Positions 1 through 5,620 of a stretch of DNA of 13,006 nucleotides are shown here, one piece after another. The notes under the pieces are model-generated. The model made no database searches and was not told the DNA's origin. It was given only the letters and a program-made list of their open reading frames with translations. Every line of letters starts with the position of its first letter. Positions within the stretch are counted from its first letter, which is position 1. The stretch comes from JAQBQZ01 sp964554765 (lineage in GTDB: Bacteria > Patescibacteriota > Minisyncoccia > Phycocordibacterales > CAIRYW01). A program made the translations under genes and the position numbers. Where the stretch lies: positions 1 through 13,006 of the forward strand of contig CAZKPS010000018.1 of assembly GCA_964554765.1 (NCBI GenBank), given 5' to 3'.

Positions 1-1
1 C

Positions 2-1783
2 GAGAATAAAAAGTTTATGGAAGACGATGTTCGACGTATTGGAGCATCCTGTGATTGGTCACGCGAGAGATTCACTCTCGATGCTGATGTGGTCAAGACA
101 GTTCAAGAAACATTCCGAAAGATGTTCAAGGATGATCTCATCTATCGTGGCAAAAGAATTGTAAACTGGTGTGCGAAACATCAGACCTCACTTTCAGAGG
201 TAGAGACAGAATTCAAAGAAAAGAAAGAACCTTTCTACTATTTCAAATACGGACCGTTCACAATCGCCACCTCTAGACCTGAGACAAAATTCGGCGATAA
301 ATATGTAGTAATGCACCCAGAAGACGGACGATATGCAGAATTCAAACACGGACAAAAGATTGAGCTTGAATGGATCAATGGTCCGATCACCGCAACGGTT
401 ATTAAAGATGAATCTGTCGATATGGAATTTGGTACTGGTGTAATGACTATCACTCCATGGCATGATGCAGTTGACTTTGAGATTGCCAAAAGACACAATC
501 TCGATATGGAGCAAGTAATCGATTGGAAAGGCAAGCTCCTCCCTATTGCTGGAGAATTCGCTGGACTCCATATCAGTAAAGCTCGACCCCTCATCGTAGA
601 GAAACTAAAATCAAAAGGACTCCTCGAAAAAATCGATGAGAACTATGTACACAATATTAAATGTTGCTACAAATGTGAGACTCAGATTGAGCCACAAATA
701 AAAGATCAGTGGTTTGTAAAAATGGCCCCACTCGGCAAACTCGCACTCACTGCGATAGAAAAGAAGCAGATCAGTTTTATGCCAGAAAATTTTGAAAAGA
801 TATTTAGTTATTGGATGGAGAATACCATTGACTGGAACATCTCCCGACAAATTGTCTGGGGTATCCCGATCCCTGCAAAAGTATGTGAGAAATGCAATAA
901 AGGCTTTCTTGATACAGATAGTGTAACAGAATGTCCTGACTGTCATTCAAGCCTTGTTACAGATACAGACACATTCGATACATGGTTCTCATCTGGACAA
1001 TGGCCACTCCTCTCACTCGGATACCCAGAAAAAAAAGACCTTGATATATATCATCCTACACAAGTGATGGAGACGGGGCGAGATTTGATATTCAAATGGA
1101 TTCCTCGAATGGTCATTTTCTCTTTGTATCTTAAAAACCAGGTACCCTTCGAAAAGGTATATCTACACGGAATGGTTAACGATGCTAAGGGGCAGAAGAT
1201 GTCAAAATCAAAAGGCAATGTGATAAGTCCGATTGAGCTAATCGAAAAGTATAGTGCAGACGCGCTTCGTATTGGACTCGTAGTCGGAAACACACCTGGA
1301 ACAGATCTTTCCCTTTCTGATGACAAAATCAAAGGTTATAGAAACTTCGGCAACAAACTCTGGAATATCACTCGATTTATTTTGACAGCAAAGGATGAGC
1401 TCAAAACAGAGATAGATTATAAGTTCTCTGCTTCTACTTCAAAAGACATTGAACTTATGAAAGCGCAGGAGGAATTCATCAACATGGTCACAGGAGAACT
1501 CAAGGAATACAAGATCCATATTGTTGCAGAAAAGATCTATCATTATATTTGGAGTAACCTCGCAGACGTAATACTTGAAGAAAGTAAAATAATCTTTAGA
1601 GAAGGTGCGGAAGAAGAAAAGGTATCAAGAATCCAATTTCTCCTTCACACACTTGAAAATATGCTCAAAATCCTCCACCCTTTTATGCCGTTCGTCACAG
1701 AAGAAATCTGGCAGACAATAAAGGGAGACGGGTCAATGCTTATGGTAGAAAAATGGCCAGGAAATACAGAAGATAGAATGTAG
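2..1783 (+). CDS. valS: Valyl-tRNA synthetase, 3' part (5' end outside window)
   Basis: Class I aminoacyl-tRNA synthetase that charges tRNA-Val and edits mischarged Thr. The frame is open from base 2, so the start codon and the HIGH signature lie upstream; the Met at base 17 is internal. Visible are the GASCDWSRERFT block typical of ValRS, the editing domain (TSRPETKFGD, later DFEIAKRH), Cys pairs CYKC and CEKC/CPDC (about residues 290-309 counted from that Met) suggesting zinc knuckles, DTWFSSGQWP, and the KMSKS loop as GQKMSKSKGN at about residue 394. The anticodon-binding helical domain follows. The protein stops just after TEEIWQ and VEKWPG, where most bacterial ValRS continue with a coiled-coil tRNA-binding arm; that arm appears absent. 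The last codons and the TAG stop lie inside a 7-nt repeat tract that leads into a terminator. Identification is secure; the arm-less form is a reading of the sequence, not an alignment. Confidence 0.96.
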   Translation, partial: ENKKFMEDDVRRIGASCDWSRERFTLDADVVKTVQETFRKMFKDDLIYRGKRIVNWCAKHQTSLSEVETEFKEKKEPFYYFKYGPFTIATSRPETKFGDKYVVMHPEDGRYAEFKHGQKIELEWINGPITATVIKDESVDMEFGTGVMTITPWHDAVDFEIAKRHNLDMEQVIDWKGKLLPIAGEFAGLHISKARPLIVEKLKSKGLLEKIDENYVHNIKCCYKCETQIEPQIKDQWFVKMAPLGKLALTAIEKKQISFMPENFEKIFSYWMENTIDWNISRQIVWGIPIPAKVCEKCNKGFLDTDSVTECPDCHSSLVTDTDTFDTWFSSGQWPLLSLGYPEKKDLDIYHPTQVMETGRDLIFKWIPRMVIFSLYLKNQVPFEKVYLHGMVNDAKGQKMSKSKGNVISPIELIEKYSADALRIGLVVGNTPGTDLSLSDDKIKGYRNFGNKLWNITRFILTAKDELKTEIDYKFSASTSKDIELMKAQEEFINMVTGELKEYKIHIVAEKIYHYIWSNLADVILEESKIIFREGAEEEKVSRIQFLLHTLENMLKILHPFMPFVTEEIWQTIKGDGSMLMVEKWPGNTEDRM

Positions 1784-1869
1784 AATATTGTATATAGAAT
1801 GAGCTGCACCCAAAGGGTGCAGCTCATTTCTTTATTCTATATTCAATATACTATATACTATATTCAAAT
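1774..1869 (+). repeat. Degenerate 7-nt repeats on both sides of the valS terminator
   Basis: Left arm 1774-1801 reads as four heptads: TAGAATG, TAGAATA, TTGTATA, TAGAATG. Right arm 1835-1869 reads TTCTATA, TTCAATA, TACTATA, TACTATA, TTCAAAT. The right arm is roughly the reverse complement of the left (TATAGAA-type units), so the arms lengthen the terminator stem imperfectly. The left arm includes the last valS codons and its stop. Confidence 0.6.
1798..1828 (+). terminator. Terminator of valS
   Basis: A perfect 14-bp stem, AATGAGCTGCACCC at 1798-1811 and its complement at 1815-1828, with loop AAA, followed by TTCTTTATT. It lies 14 nt after the valS stop. An open frame with an ATG at 1799 runs through this hairpin into the next gene, but that ATG is inside the stem and is not credible as a start. 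Confidence 0.85.
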
Positions 1870-1873
1870 CCTT

Positions 1874-2569
1874 ATGAGATACGCAGTTCTACTTAGTTTC
1901 CTTGGAGGTATTGTCCCGACAATACTCTGGCTCCAATTCTGGCTCCGTGAGGCACACCATAGAGAGCCTCGCCGACTTATTGTTGGTACTTTTATACTCG
2001 GTATGATCTCGGTGATCATTGCCGGATTTCTTGAAAAAGCGACCACTATTTATTTACTTGAATATACTACCCTATCATTTTTATTCTGGGCATTAATCGA
2101 GGAATCTGTAAAATTTCTTGGTGCTTATGTCGTAGCTCTAAAGACTCGATTTGTTGATGAAGCAATAGACCCGATGATTTATATGGTGACGAGTGCCCTT
2201 GGCTTTGCTGCAGCAGAAAATATATTATTCCTGTTTGAGCCTTTTGCAAACGGTGAGATAAACGATGGATTGATTACATTGAGTAGCAGATTTGTTGGAG
2301 CGACTCTGCTTCACATCATCGCATCTGGACTTGTAGGTATCTCGATGGGACTTTTCTTCTACAAATCAAAAAAAATAAGAATATTTAGTATCTATCTAGG
2401 AATCACACTCGCAACAATATTGCATACAGCTTTTAATAGTCTTATAATAAGTCTTGAGGATGAAAAAAAGCTTTGGATTTTTATCGTTCTATGGATTGGA
2501 CTCATCGCAGTCATCGGCATACTTGAAAAAATTAAAAACCTTAAAAAAATAAAAAAAACAAATGAGTAA
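1874..2569 (+). CDS. PrsW-family intramembrane protease
   Basis: A 231-aa polytopic membrane protein of the PrsW family, putative intramembrane metalloprotease relatives of the CAAX/Rce1 group. In Bacillus, PrsW cleaves an anti-sigma factor; the substrate here is unknown. Family motifs are in order: EESVK at 76-80, DPMIYMVTSALGFAAAEN at 99-116 (Asp99, Glu115, Asn116), HIIASGLVG from His147, and HTAFN at 184-188. Hydrophobic segments lie near 3-22, 35-56, 64-88, 100-121, 140-163, 169-192 and 203-221, with a Lys-rich tail. The ATG at 1874 is chosen because the upstream in-frame ATG (1799) is inside the valS terminator and would add 25 unconserved residues. A weak promoter (TTTATT, 17 nt, TATACT at 1831-1859) fits this start. 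The 3' end overlaps hsp20 by 8 nt, so the two are probably cotranscribed. The family call is firm; activity is inferred. Confidence 0.88.
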   Translation: MRYAVLLSFLGGIVPTILWLQFWLREAHHREPRRLIVGTFILGMISVIIAGFLEKATTIYLLEYTTLSFLFWALIEESVKFLGAYVVALKTRFVDEAIDPMIYMVTSALGFAAAENILFLFEPFANGEINDGLITLSSRFVGATLLHIIASGLVGISMGLFFYKSKKIRIFSIYLGITLATILHTAFNSLIISLEDEKKLWIFIVLWIGLIAVIGILEKIKNLKKIKKTNE

Positions 2570-3032
2570 AGAGAAAGGATTTTTCAAACGTCTACGCGGG
2601 GCACTCTCTCCTGAAGATAAAGATGCAGATTTTTTTGACGAAGAAACTGACAGTGATGAGATAGTCGAAAAAAAGCCAGGATGGAAAGATGATGATGAAA
2701 TTGGCGGTGAGTTGTCTGTTGATGTCTATGAGACACCAACAAACATAATAATCAAAGCAATCATAGCGGGAGTCAAAAAAGAAGACCTTGATATTTCACT
2801 ATCGCGGGATATGGTCTCACTCAAGGGCTCTAGAGTCTCAGAGACAAACATTGATGACGAAGACTACTTCCACAAGGAGCTCTACTGGGGATCGTTCGCG
2901 AGAACAATTCTCCTCCCACAAGAAGTCGACATAGAGAAGGCAGAGGCGTTTGAGGACAGAGGGATCCTCACATTAAAACTACCCAAGATAGATAAAGGCA
3001 GACAAACAAAAATCAAAGTAAAATCAATATAA
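2562..3032 (+). CDS. Hsp20 / alpha-crystallin small heat-shock protein
   Basis: A 156-aa ATP-independent holdase chaperone that would keep unfolding proteins soluble in the cytoplasm. A charged, very acidic N-terminal arm (about 1-47, many Asp/Glu) precedes the alpha-crystallin domain (about 48-152): strands GELSVDVYETPTNIIIKAII and GVKKEDLDISL, the loop HKELYWGSFARTILLP, and the typical DRGILTLKLPK near the end. The C-terminus ends in KIKVKSI, where an I/V-x-I/V-like motif often mediates oligomerisation. The start overlaps the end of the PrsW gene by 8 nt (ATGAGTAA), which suggests translational coupling and a shared stress or membrane-quality role. No CIRCE-like or other heat-shock operator was seen. 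The gene ends in an A+T-rich short-period spacer without a terminator, so the next gene may belong to the same transcript. Confidence 0.95.
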   Translation: MSKEKGFFKRLRGALSPEDKDADFFDEETDSDEIVEKKPGWKDDDEIGGELSVDVYETPTNIIIKAIIAGVKKEDLDISLSRDMVSLKGSRVSETNIDDEDYFHKELYWGSFARTILLPQEVDIEKAEAFEDRGILTLKLPKIDKGRQTKIKVKSI

Positions 3033-3040
3033 AAAACAAA

Positions 3041-3068
3041 GTAAGTAATAAATAATTAGTAATAATAA
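3041..3068 (+). repeat. A+T-rich degenerate 7-nt repeat after hsp20
   Basis: The spacer after the hsp20 stop can be read as heptads GTAAGTA, ATAAATA, ATTAGTA, ATAATAA. It resembles the tract after the lepA stop when that tract is read on the minus strand. No hairpin or T-run is present. Confidence 0.4.
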
Positions 3069-3077
3069 TTAAACACA

Positions 3078-3512
3078 ATGGATCAAAACAAAAAACAAAA
3101 TCAGTGGCTAACATTTATTGGAGTAATACTTCTTCTCACTGGTATCTATGGTATAGCACGGACAAGTATTAACCTTGTTGCTTTTGAGAAGTATCCTCAA
3201 GAAGGAGTCTATCCTGCGCTTCCATTCTTTCAATCAACAAGCTACCCAGTCCCTATGGTGTACGGAAGAGAGGGTGACTGTATAGCAAACTACAGTATTA
3301 TCTACCCTACATATGATTCAACAGGCAAACCAGTAAAACAGACCGAAGAAGAAAAGGCTGAGGCTCAAAAAAATCTCGATATTCAAAAACAAAACTGCCT
3401 TGACGGAGTAAGAGAAGCTAGAGACAAGGCAAAAATAAATGATATTAGTCAATCACTACTTATATTGTTTTTGGGTACTGGTATACTAGTCTCAAGAAGA
3501 ATCTTCAAATAG
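3078..3512 (+). CDS. Unrecognised two-TM protein with a Cys pair in the external loop
   Basis: A 144-aa protein that I cannot assign to a named family. Hydrophobic segments at about 10-27 (WLTFIGVILLLTGIYGIA) and 124-138 (SQSLLILFLGTGILV) would anchor both ends, leaving a loop of about 95 residues. That loop is probably extracytoplasmic, since basic residues lie at both termini (KKQ at the start, SRRIFK at the end). The loop has exactly two cysteines (C68 in GDCIANY, C107 in QNCLDG), which could form a disulfide, and a charged helical stretch at about 86-120. It starts 45 nt after hsp20 and ends just before a strong terminator, so it may close a prsW-hsp20 transcript. The start is the first ATG of the frame; no Shine-Dalgarno is visible. 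Confidence 0.75.
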   Translation: MDQNKKQNQWLTFIGVILLLTGIYGIARTSINLVAFEKYPQEGVYPALPFFQSTSYPVPMVYGREGDCIANYSIIYPTYDSTGKPVKQTEEEKAEAQKNLDIQKQNCLDGVREARDKAKINDISQSLLILFLGTGILVSRRIFK

Positions 3513-3520
3513 ATAGTAAC

Positions 3521-3544
3521 AAACCGCCCTCTTGGGCGGTTTTT
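3521..3544 (+). terminator. Terminator after the two-TM protein gene
   Basis: The 9-bp stem AAACCGCCC / GGGCGGTTT (3521-3529 with 3534-3542), loop TCTT, with T-residues running out of the 3' arm. It lies 8 nt after the stop codon and is a standard intrinsic terminator. Confidence 0.88.
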
Positions 3545-3552
3545 AATGTAGG

Positions 3553-3581
3553 TTGTTTTTTCTAGCTATTTTTGATATTAT
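3553..3581 (+). promoter_or_regulatory. Promoter of the 94-aa protein gene, predicted leaderless
   Basis: -35 TTGTTT at 3553-3558, a 17-nt spacer and -10 TATTAT at 3576-3581. Only 7 nt separate the -10 from the ATG at 3589, so transcription should begin at or next to the start codon. This decides for ATG 3589 over the upstream ATG at 3580 and the TTG at 3553, both of which overlap promoter elements. Confidence 0.6.
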
Positions 3582-3588
3582 GGTGCCT

Positions 3589-3873
3589 ATGGACGATCAA
3601 GAACTTCGAAAGATGGTAGAAGAAACTATGGAATTATCTAAAGATAATAACCGTATTTTACACTCGATTCAGAGAAGAGAAAGAATGACTCAAATTATGC
3701 GAGTCGTTTATTGGTTGTTTGTACTAGGTATTGCCGCTGGAGCATATTATTATATTCAGCCATATATCGATCAATTAACAAGAGCCTATACTGGTCTTGT
3801 TGAAACCCAACATAAAGTGACCGATATTTCAGGAAAAATAAATATCGATACACTAAAGAATTATTTTAAGTAG
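3589..3873 (+). CDS. Small one-TM protein of unknown function, Patescibacteria type
   Basis: A 94-aa protein. The first 35 residues are charged and helical (MDDQELRKMVEETMELSKDN), followed by one membrane segment at about 38-58 (VVYWLFVLGIAAGAYYYI) ending in QPYIDQL, then a polar tail. Small proteins with this layout (acidic EETxELSKxNN helix, TM, YYIQPYxDQL) are, from memory, common in Parcubacteria genomes but have no assigned function. The start at 3589 is set by the promoter spacing; an upstream in-frame TTG would add 12 residues lying in promoter sequence. The stop is only 9 nt from tRNA-Phe, with no promoter evident between them, so the two are probably cotranscribed and separated by tRNA processing. 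Confidence 0.75.
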   Translation: MDDQELRKMVEETMELSKDNNRILHSIQRRERMTQIMRVVYWLFVLGIAAGAYYYIQPYIDQLTRAYTGLVETQHKVTDISGKINIDTLKNYFK

Positions 3874-3882
3874 GTTTTGTTT

Positions 3883-3958
3883 GCCGAGGTAGCTCAGTTG
3901 GTAGAGCATTTCCCTGAAGAGGAAGGGGTCGGCGGTTCGAGCCCGCCCCTCGGCACCA
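3883..3958 (+). tRNA. tRNA-Phe (anticodon GAA)
   Basis: A full 76-nt cloverleaf. The acceptor GCCGAGG/CCTCGGC has 7 bp, the D-arm is GCTC/GAGC, the anticodon arm TTTCC-CTGAAGA-GGAAG carries GAA, and the T-arm GGCGG-TTCGAGC-CCGCC is perfect. The 3' ACCA is encoded. It follows the 94-aa protein gene by 9 nt and is followed immediately by a terminator. Confidence 0.98.
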
Positions 3959-3960
3959 AA

Positions 3961-3998
3961 AAATAAAAATTGAAGCTATAATGCTTCAATTTTTATTT
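3961..3998 (+). terminator. Bidirectional terminator between tRNA-Phe and the methyltransferase gene
   Basis: A perfect 16-bp inverted repeat (3961-3976 with 3983-3998, core ATTGAAGC/GCTTCAAT) with loop TATAAT. A-rich on the left and T-rich on the right, it presents a T-tract on either strand. It ends tRNA-Phe transcription from the left and serves the convergent methyltransferase gene, which stops at 4026. Confidence 0.88.
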
Positions 3999-4025
3999 TT
4001 ATTGTAAAACTCAACCATAAACAAA

Positions 4026-4898
4026 CTATACACTACTCCATCGAGCAAATATTCCTGACGGAAGAAGCCTTTCAGAATTTTTTTCTTTGATTGCAAGTTC
4101 ACCATCCTCTATCGTTCCACCATACCTCTCCACAAGATCTGTGAGATTTTGCTTATAAGCAACAGAAGAGTACCCTGATGCATAACCATTAACCAGAAGC
4201 ATAAGTGGATTATCTGAGAGAAGTTTCTTTACATCATCAAGAAATGCGATAAACTGCTCCTCAATTTTCCATACTTCACCGTTTGGACCGTGACCAAACG
4301 CAGGAGGATCCATAATGATACCGTCATACTTCTTACCCCTTTTTATCTCTTTTCTTACGAATTCATACGCATCTTCAAGAATCCATCGTATGGGGGCTTC
4401 TACAAGCCCTGAGGCTACTGCATTGTCCCTCGCCCAGGCAATAGCACTCTTGGATGCATCAACATGACACACCTGTGCTCCCGCTTTTGCACACGCAAGT
4501 GATGCACCACCTGTATATCCAAAGAGGTTTAGTATTGACACATCAGCCCCATTTGCTCTTCTTTCTTTTATTTTGTTTTCTGTCCATTGCCAATTAGGAA
4601 GTTGTTCTGGGAATAGCCCAGTATGCTTAAATGGTGTCGGCGAAATATTGAGTTTGAGCCCCCCGTATTCTATTTGCCACTCTTTAGGCACCCCTTCTTT
4701 AAACTGCCATTTACCAGTATTGCCCGATCGAAGGAAACTAGCGCTCGCATCGGCCCATTCTTTGGGTATAAGAGACTTTTTCCAGAGAGCCTGAGGATCA
4801 GGACGCCTGAGGACAAAGCTCCCGAATCTCTCGAGTTTTTCTCCTTCTCCAGAATCAAGAAGCTCGTATTCTTCTTGTGGTTTTGTTATGTCGATCAT
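4026..4898 (-). CDS. Class I SAM-dependent methyltransferase, RlmI-like
   Basis: A 290-aa cytoplasmic methyltransferase of the RlmI/RlmK-like group (COG1092 type), whose known members methylate 23S rRNA cytosine or guanine. Seen: an N-terminal beta-rich part (about 1-90), the family block HTGLFPEQ at 92-99, SAM-binding motif I LNLFGYTGGASLA at 123-135, the acidic residue closing the next strand (HVDAS at 145-149), and motif IV DPPAF at 197-201. The N-terminal PUA domain of E. coli RlmI is not recognisable, so the rRNA target is uncertain. The ATG at 4898 is supported by an extended -10 (TGATACAAT) only 6 nt upstream, predicting a leaderless mRNA. It ends convergently against tRNA-Phe across a shared terminator. 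The fold and cofactor are certain; the substrate is inferred. Confidence 0.9.
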   Translation of the reverse strand: MIDITKPQEEYELLDSGEGEKLERFGSFVLRRPDPQALWKKSLIPKEWADASASFLRSGNTGKWQFKEGVPKEWQIEYGGLKLNISPTPFKHTGLFPEQLPNWQWTENKIKERRANGADVSILNLFGYTGGASLACAKAGAQVCHVDASKSAIAWARDNAVASGLVEAPIRWILEDAYEFVRKEIKRGKKYDGIIMDPPAFGHGPNGEVWKIEEQFIAFLDDVKKLLSDNPLMLLVNGYASGYSSVAYKQNLTDLVERYGGTIEDGELAIKEKNSERLLPSGIFARWSSV

Positions 4899-4904
4899 TT
4901 TGTT

Positions 4905-4913
4905 ATTGTATCA
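4905..4913 (-). promoter_or_regulatory. Extended -10 promoter of the methyltransferase gene
   Basis: On the minus strand the sequence reads TGATACAAT, an extended -10 (TGn plus TACAAT), with 6 nt before the ATG at 4898. No good -35 is seen, as is common for extended -10 promoters. Confidence 0.5.
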
Positions 4914-4921
4914 TTAATTTC

Positions 4922-4963
4922 TGTCTTCGGTACGATCCTCGAACCTTACAGGATCAGTACACC
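4922..4963. other. Hairpin and partial tRNA-Arg 3'-end repeat upstream of the methyltransferase promoter
   Basis: An inverted repeat, GTAC-GATCCT (4930-4939) with AGGATC-A-GTAC (4950-4960), makes 10 bp with one bulge. It lies upstream of the predicted -10, so it would act as DNA (operator or cruciform) unless transcription starts farther away. The left part, 4922-4944, also resembles the tRNA-Arg 3' end at 5120-5140: 12 of 14 bases match, then a small gap, then TCGAAC. The rest of 4964-5083 holds a 7-bp hairpin (ATATTGC/GCAATAT at 5048-5064) and no gene. Confidence 0.4.
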
Positions 4964-5083
4964 TTTTGGTATTACTTATGGTCACAAGTTACTAAGTATA
5001 ATTCTGCACTTCGTTTGAATTCTACTAAGTACTCGCGACCCAATCTCATATTGCTTTGCAATATATTCCGACCGGCATAATCT

Positions 5084-5108
5084 AAAAAAGTGAAGCAGTT
5101 CGCTTTTT
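5084..5108 (-). terminator. Probable terminator of tRNA-Arg
   Basis: An A-run and a T-run flank an arm pair, AAAAAGTGAA / TTCGCTTTTT, with loop GCAG. It is 11 nt beyond the tRNA 3' end. Read on the minus strand the stem has one C-A mismatch and ends in six T residues. Confidence 0.55.
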
Positions 5109-5119
5109 CTTTACGCTTA

Positions 5120-5191
5120 TGCCCTCGGTACGAATCGAACGTGCAATGGCCCCTTAGGACGGGGCAGTTATATCCATTTAACTACGAGGGC
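5120..5191 (-). tRNA. tRNA-Arg (anticodon CCU)
   Basis: A 72-nt cloverleaf on the minus strand. The acceptor GCCCTCG/CGAGGGC has 7 bp, the D-arm is GTTA-AATGGATA-TAAC, the anticodon arm GCCCC-GTCCTAA-GGGGC reads CCT (AGG codons), and the T-loop is TTCGATT. It resembles E. coli tRNA-Arg(CCU) in the D-arm, anticodon loop and T-loop. Unusual: position 32 is G rather than a pyrimidine; the T-stem GCACG/CGTAC has a C-A mismatch at the second pair; and no 3' CCA is encoded, unlike the tRNA-Phe in this window, so CCA must be added enzymatically. Confidence 0.93.
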
Positions 5192-5199
5192 ATAAGTTA

Positions 5200-5227
5200 A
5201 ATATAACAAAATGTCATATTAAAACAA
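5200..5227 (-). promoter_or_regulatory. Promoter of tRNA-Arg
   Basis: On the minus strand, TTGTTT (5222-5227), 16 nt, TATATT (5200-5205), with 8 nt to the tRNA 5' end. The -35 lies inside the T-tract arm of the glutaredoxin terminator, so terminator and promoter share bases. Confidence 0.5.
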
Positions 5228-5257
5228 AGCGCCTCCCTAGGGACGGCGCTTTGTTTT
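5221..5257 (-). terminator. Terminator of the glutaredoxin gene
   Basis: A perfect 13-bp stem, AAAACAAAGCGCC (5221-5233) with its complement at 5245-5257. The loop contains the palindrome TCCCTAGGGA. The first two bases of the glutaredoxin stop codon (TAA at 5256-5258 on the minus strand) fall within it, and the T-run is TTGTTTT. Confidence 0.85.
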
Positions 5258-5495
5258 ATGCAATATTCAAGATTTGTTTCAATGTCGATTCGTCATATCC
5301 CACCACCACCTGTCCATCAATATCTGTCACAGGCACCCCGAGCTGGCCACTTTTATACATCATCTCCGCTCTTTTTTCCTTGTCAGATGCTACATCAAAC
5401 TCTTCATATGCAACATTATGTTCTTTGAAAAAAGCTTTGACATGCTTGCAGTATGTACAAGTCGGTGTGCTGTAAATAATTACTTTGTTTGCCAT
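5256..5495 (-). CDS. Glutaredoxin-like protein (YruB / NrdH type)
   Basis: A 79-aa cytoplasmic thiol-disulfide oxidoreductase with a thioredoxin fold. The active site is C13-T-Y-C16 after the strand KVIIYSTPT; the cis-Pro motif is GVPVTD (Pro55) and the C-terminal GYDEST (66-71) is the GxD/S loop of glutaredoxins. Length and the Y in CxYC fit the YruB/NrdH-like group that often takes electrons from thioredoxin reductase rather than glutathione; the true partner is unknown and no reductase or ribonucleotide reductase gene is in the window. The ATG at 5495 is the only sensible start. It is transcribed alone: an extended -10 lies about 116 nt upstream, giving a long structured leader, and a terminator overlaps its stop. 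Confidence 0.93.
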   Translation of the reverse strand: MANKVIIYSTPTCTYCKHVKAFFKEHNVAYEEFDVASDKEKRAEMMYKSGQLGVPVTDIDGQVVVGYDESTLKQILNIA

Positions 5496-5505
5496 AGTGT
5501 TCTTG

Positions 5506-5588
5506 CCCGTTAAAGTTTTAACTGACGCAACAAGCGAAGCTTATTGCAGAAAAATCAAAGATTTTTCATCACTTAAAATTTTTTCGGG
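5506..5588 (-). promoter_or_regulatory. Structured 5' leader of the glutaredoxin gene (candidate cis-regulatory RNA)
   Basis: Read on the minus strand, the leader can fold into a three-way junction. P1 pairs CCCG with CGGG (5585-5588 with 5506-5509) and TTTTAA with TTAAAA (5573-5578 with 5516-5521), with weak pairing between. P2 is GAAAAATC-TTT-GATTTTTC (5560-5567 with 5549-5556, 8 bp). P3 is GCAATAAGC-TTC-GCTTGTTGC (5539-5547 with 5527-5535), 9 bp with one T-G wobble. That wobble becomes a C-A mismatch on the plus strand, favouring a function in minus-strand RNA. It ends 10 nt before the start codon. I recognise no known riboswitch class. Confidence 0.45.
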
Positions 5589-5610
5589 TAAATTAATTAT
5601 TAAGGAAATC

Positions 5611-5619
5611 ATTATATCA
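5611..5619 (-). promoter_or_regulatory. Extended -10 promoter of the glutaredoxin gene
   Basis: The minus strand reads TGATATAAT, a perfect TATAAT with the TG extension. Start of transcription would be near 5604, about 108 nt before the ATG. The region where a -35 would lie is inside the left arm of the 189-bp inverted repeat. Confidence 0.6.
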
Positions 5620-5620
5620 C

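Noticed and set aside
1799..1873. Upstream in-frame ATG that would add 25 residues to the PrsW-like protein
   Set aside because: The ATG is inside the valS terminator stem, and the added residues are translated repeat sequence unlike a membrane-protein N-terminus.
3553..3588. Longer form of the 94-aa protein starting at TTG 3553 or ATG 3580
   Set aside because: Both overlap the -35 or -10 of a good promoter; ATG 3589 is placed exactly for a leaderless transcript.
4930..4960. A decayed extra tRNA around the hairpin upstream of the methyltransferase gene
   Set aside because: Only a T-arm/acceptor-like stretch is present; no anticodon arm or D-arm can be drawn.
4573..5080. Several plus-strand frames over the methyltransferase gene and its upstream spacer
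   Set aside because: They are antisense shadows of a well-supported gene with no promoter or family resemblance.
5560..5585. Hammerhead-ribozyme-like GTGATGA in the glutaredoxin leader, and GATGAG...GACGAAAC in the 189-bp element
   Set aside because: The invariant core (CUGAUGA with GAAA at the right junctions) is not met in either place.
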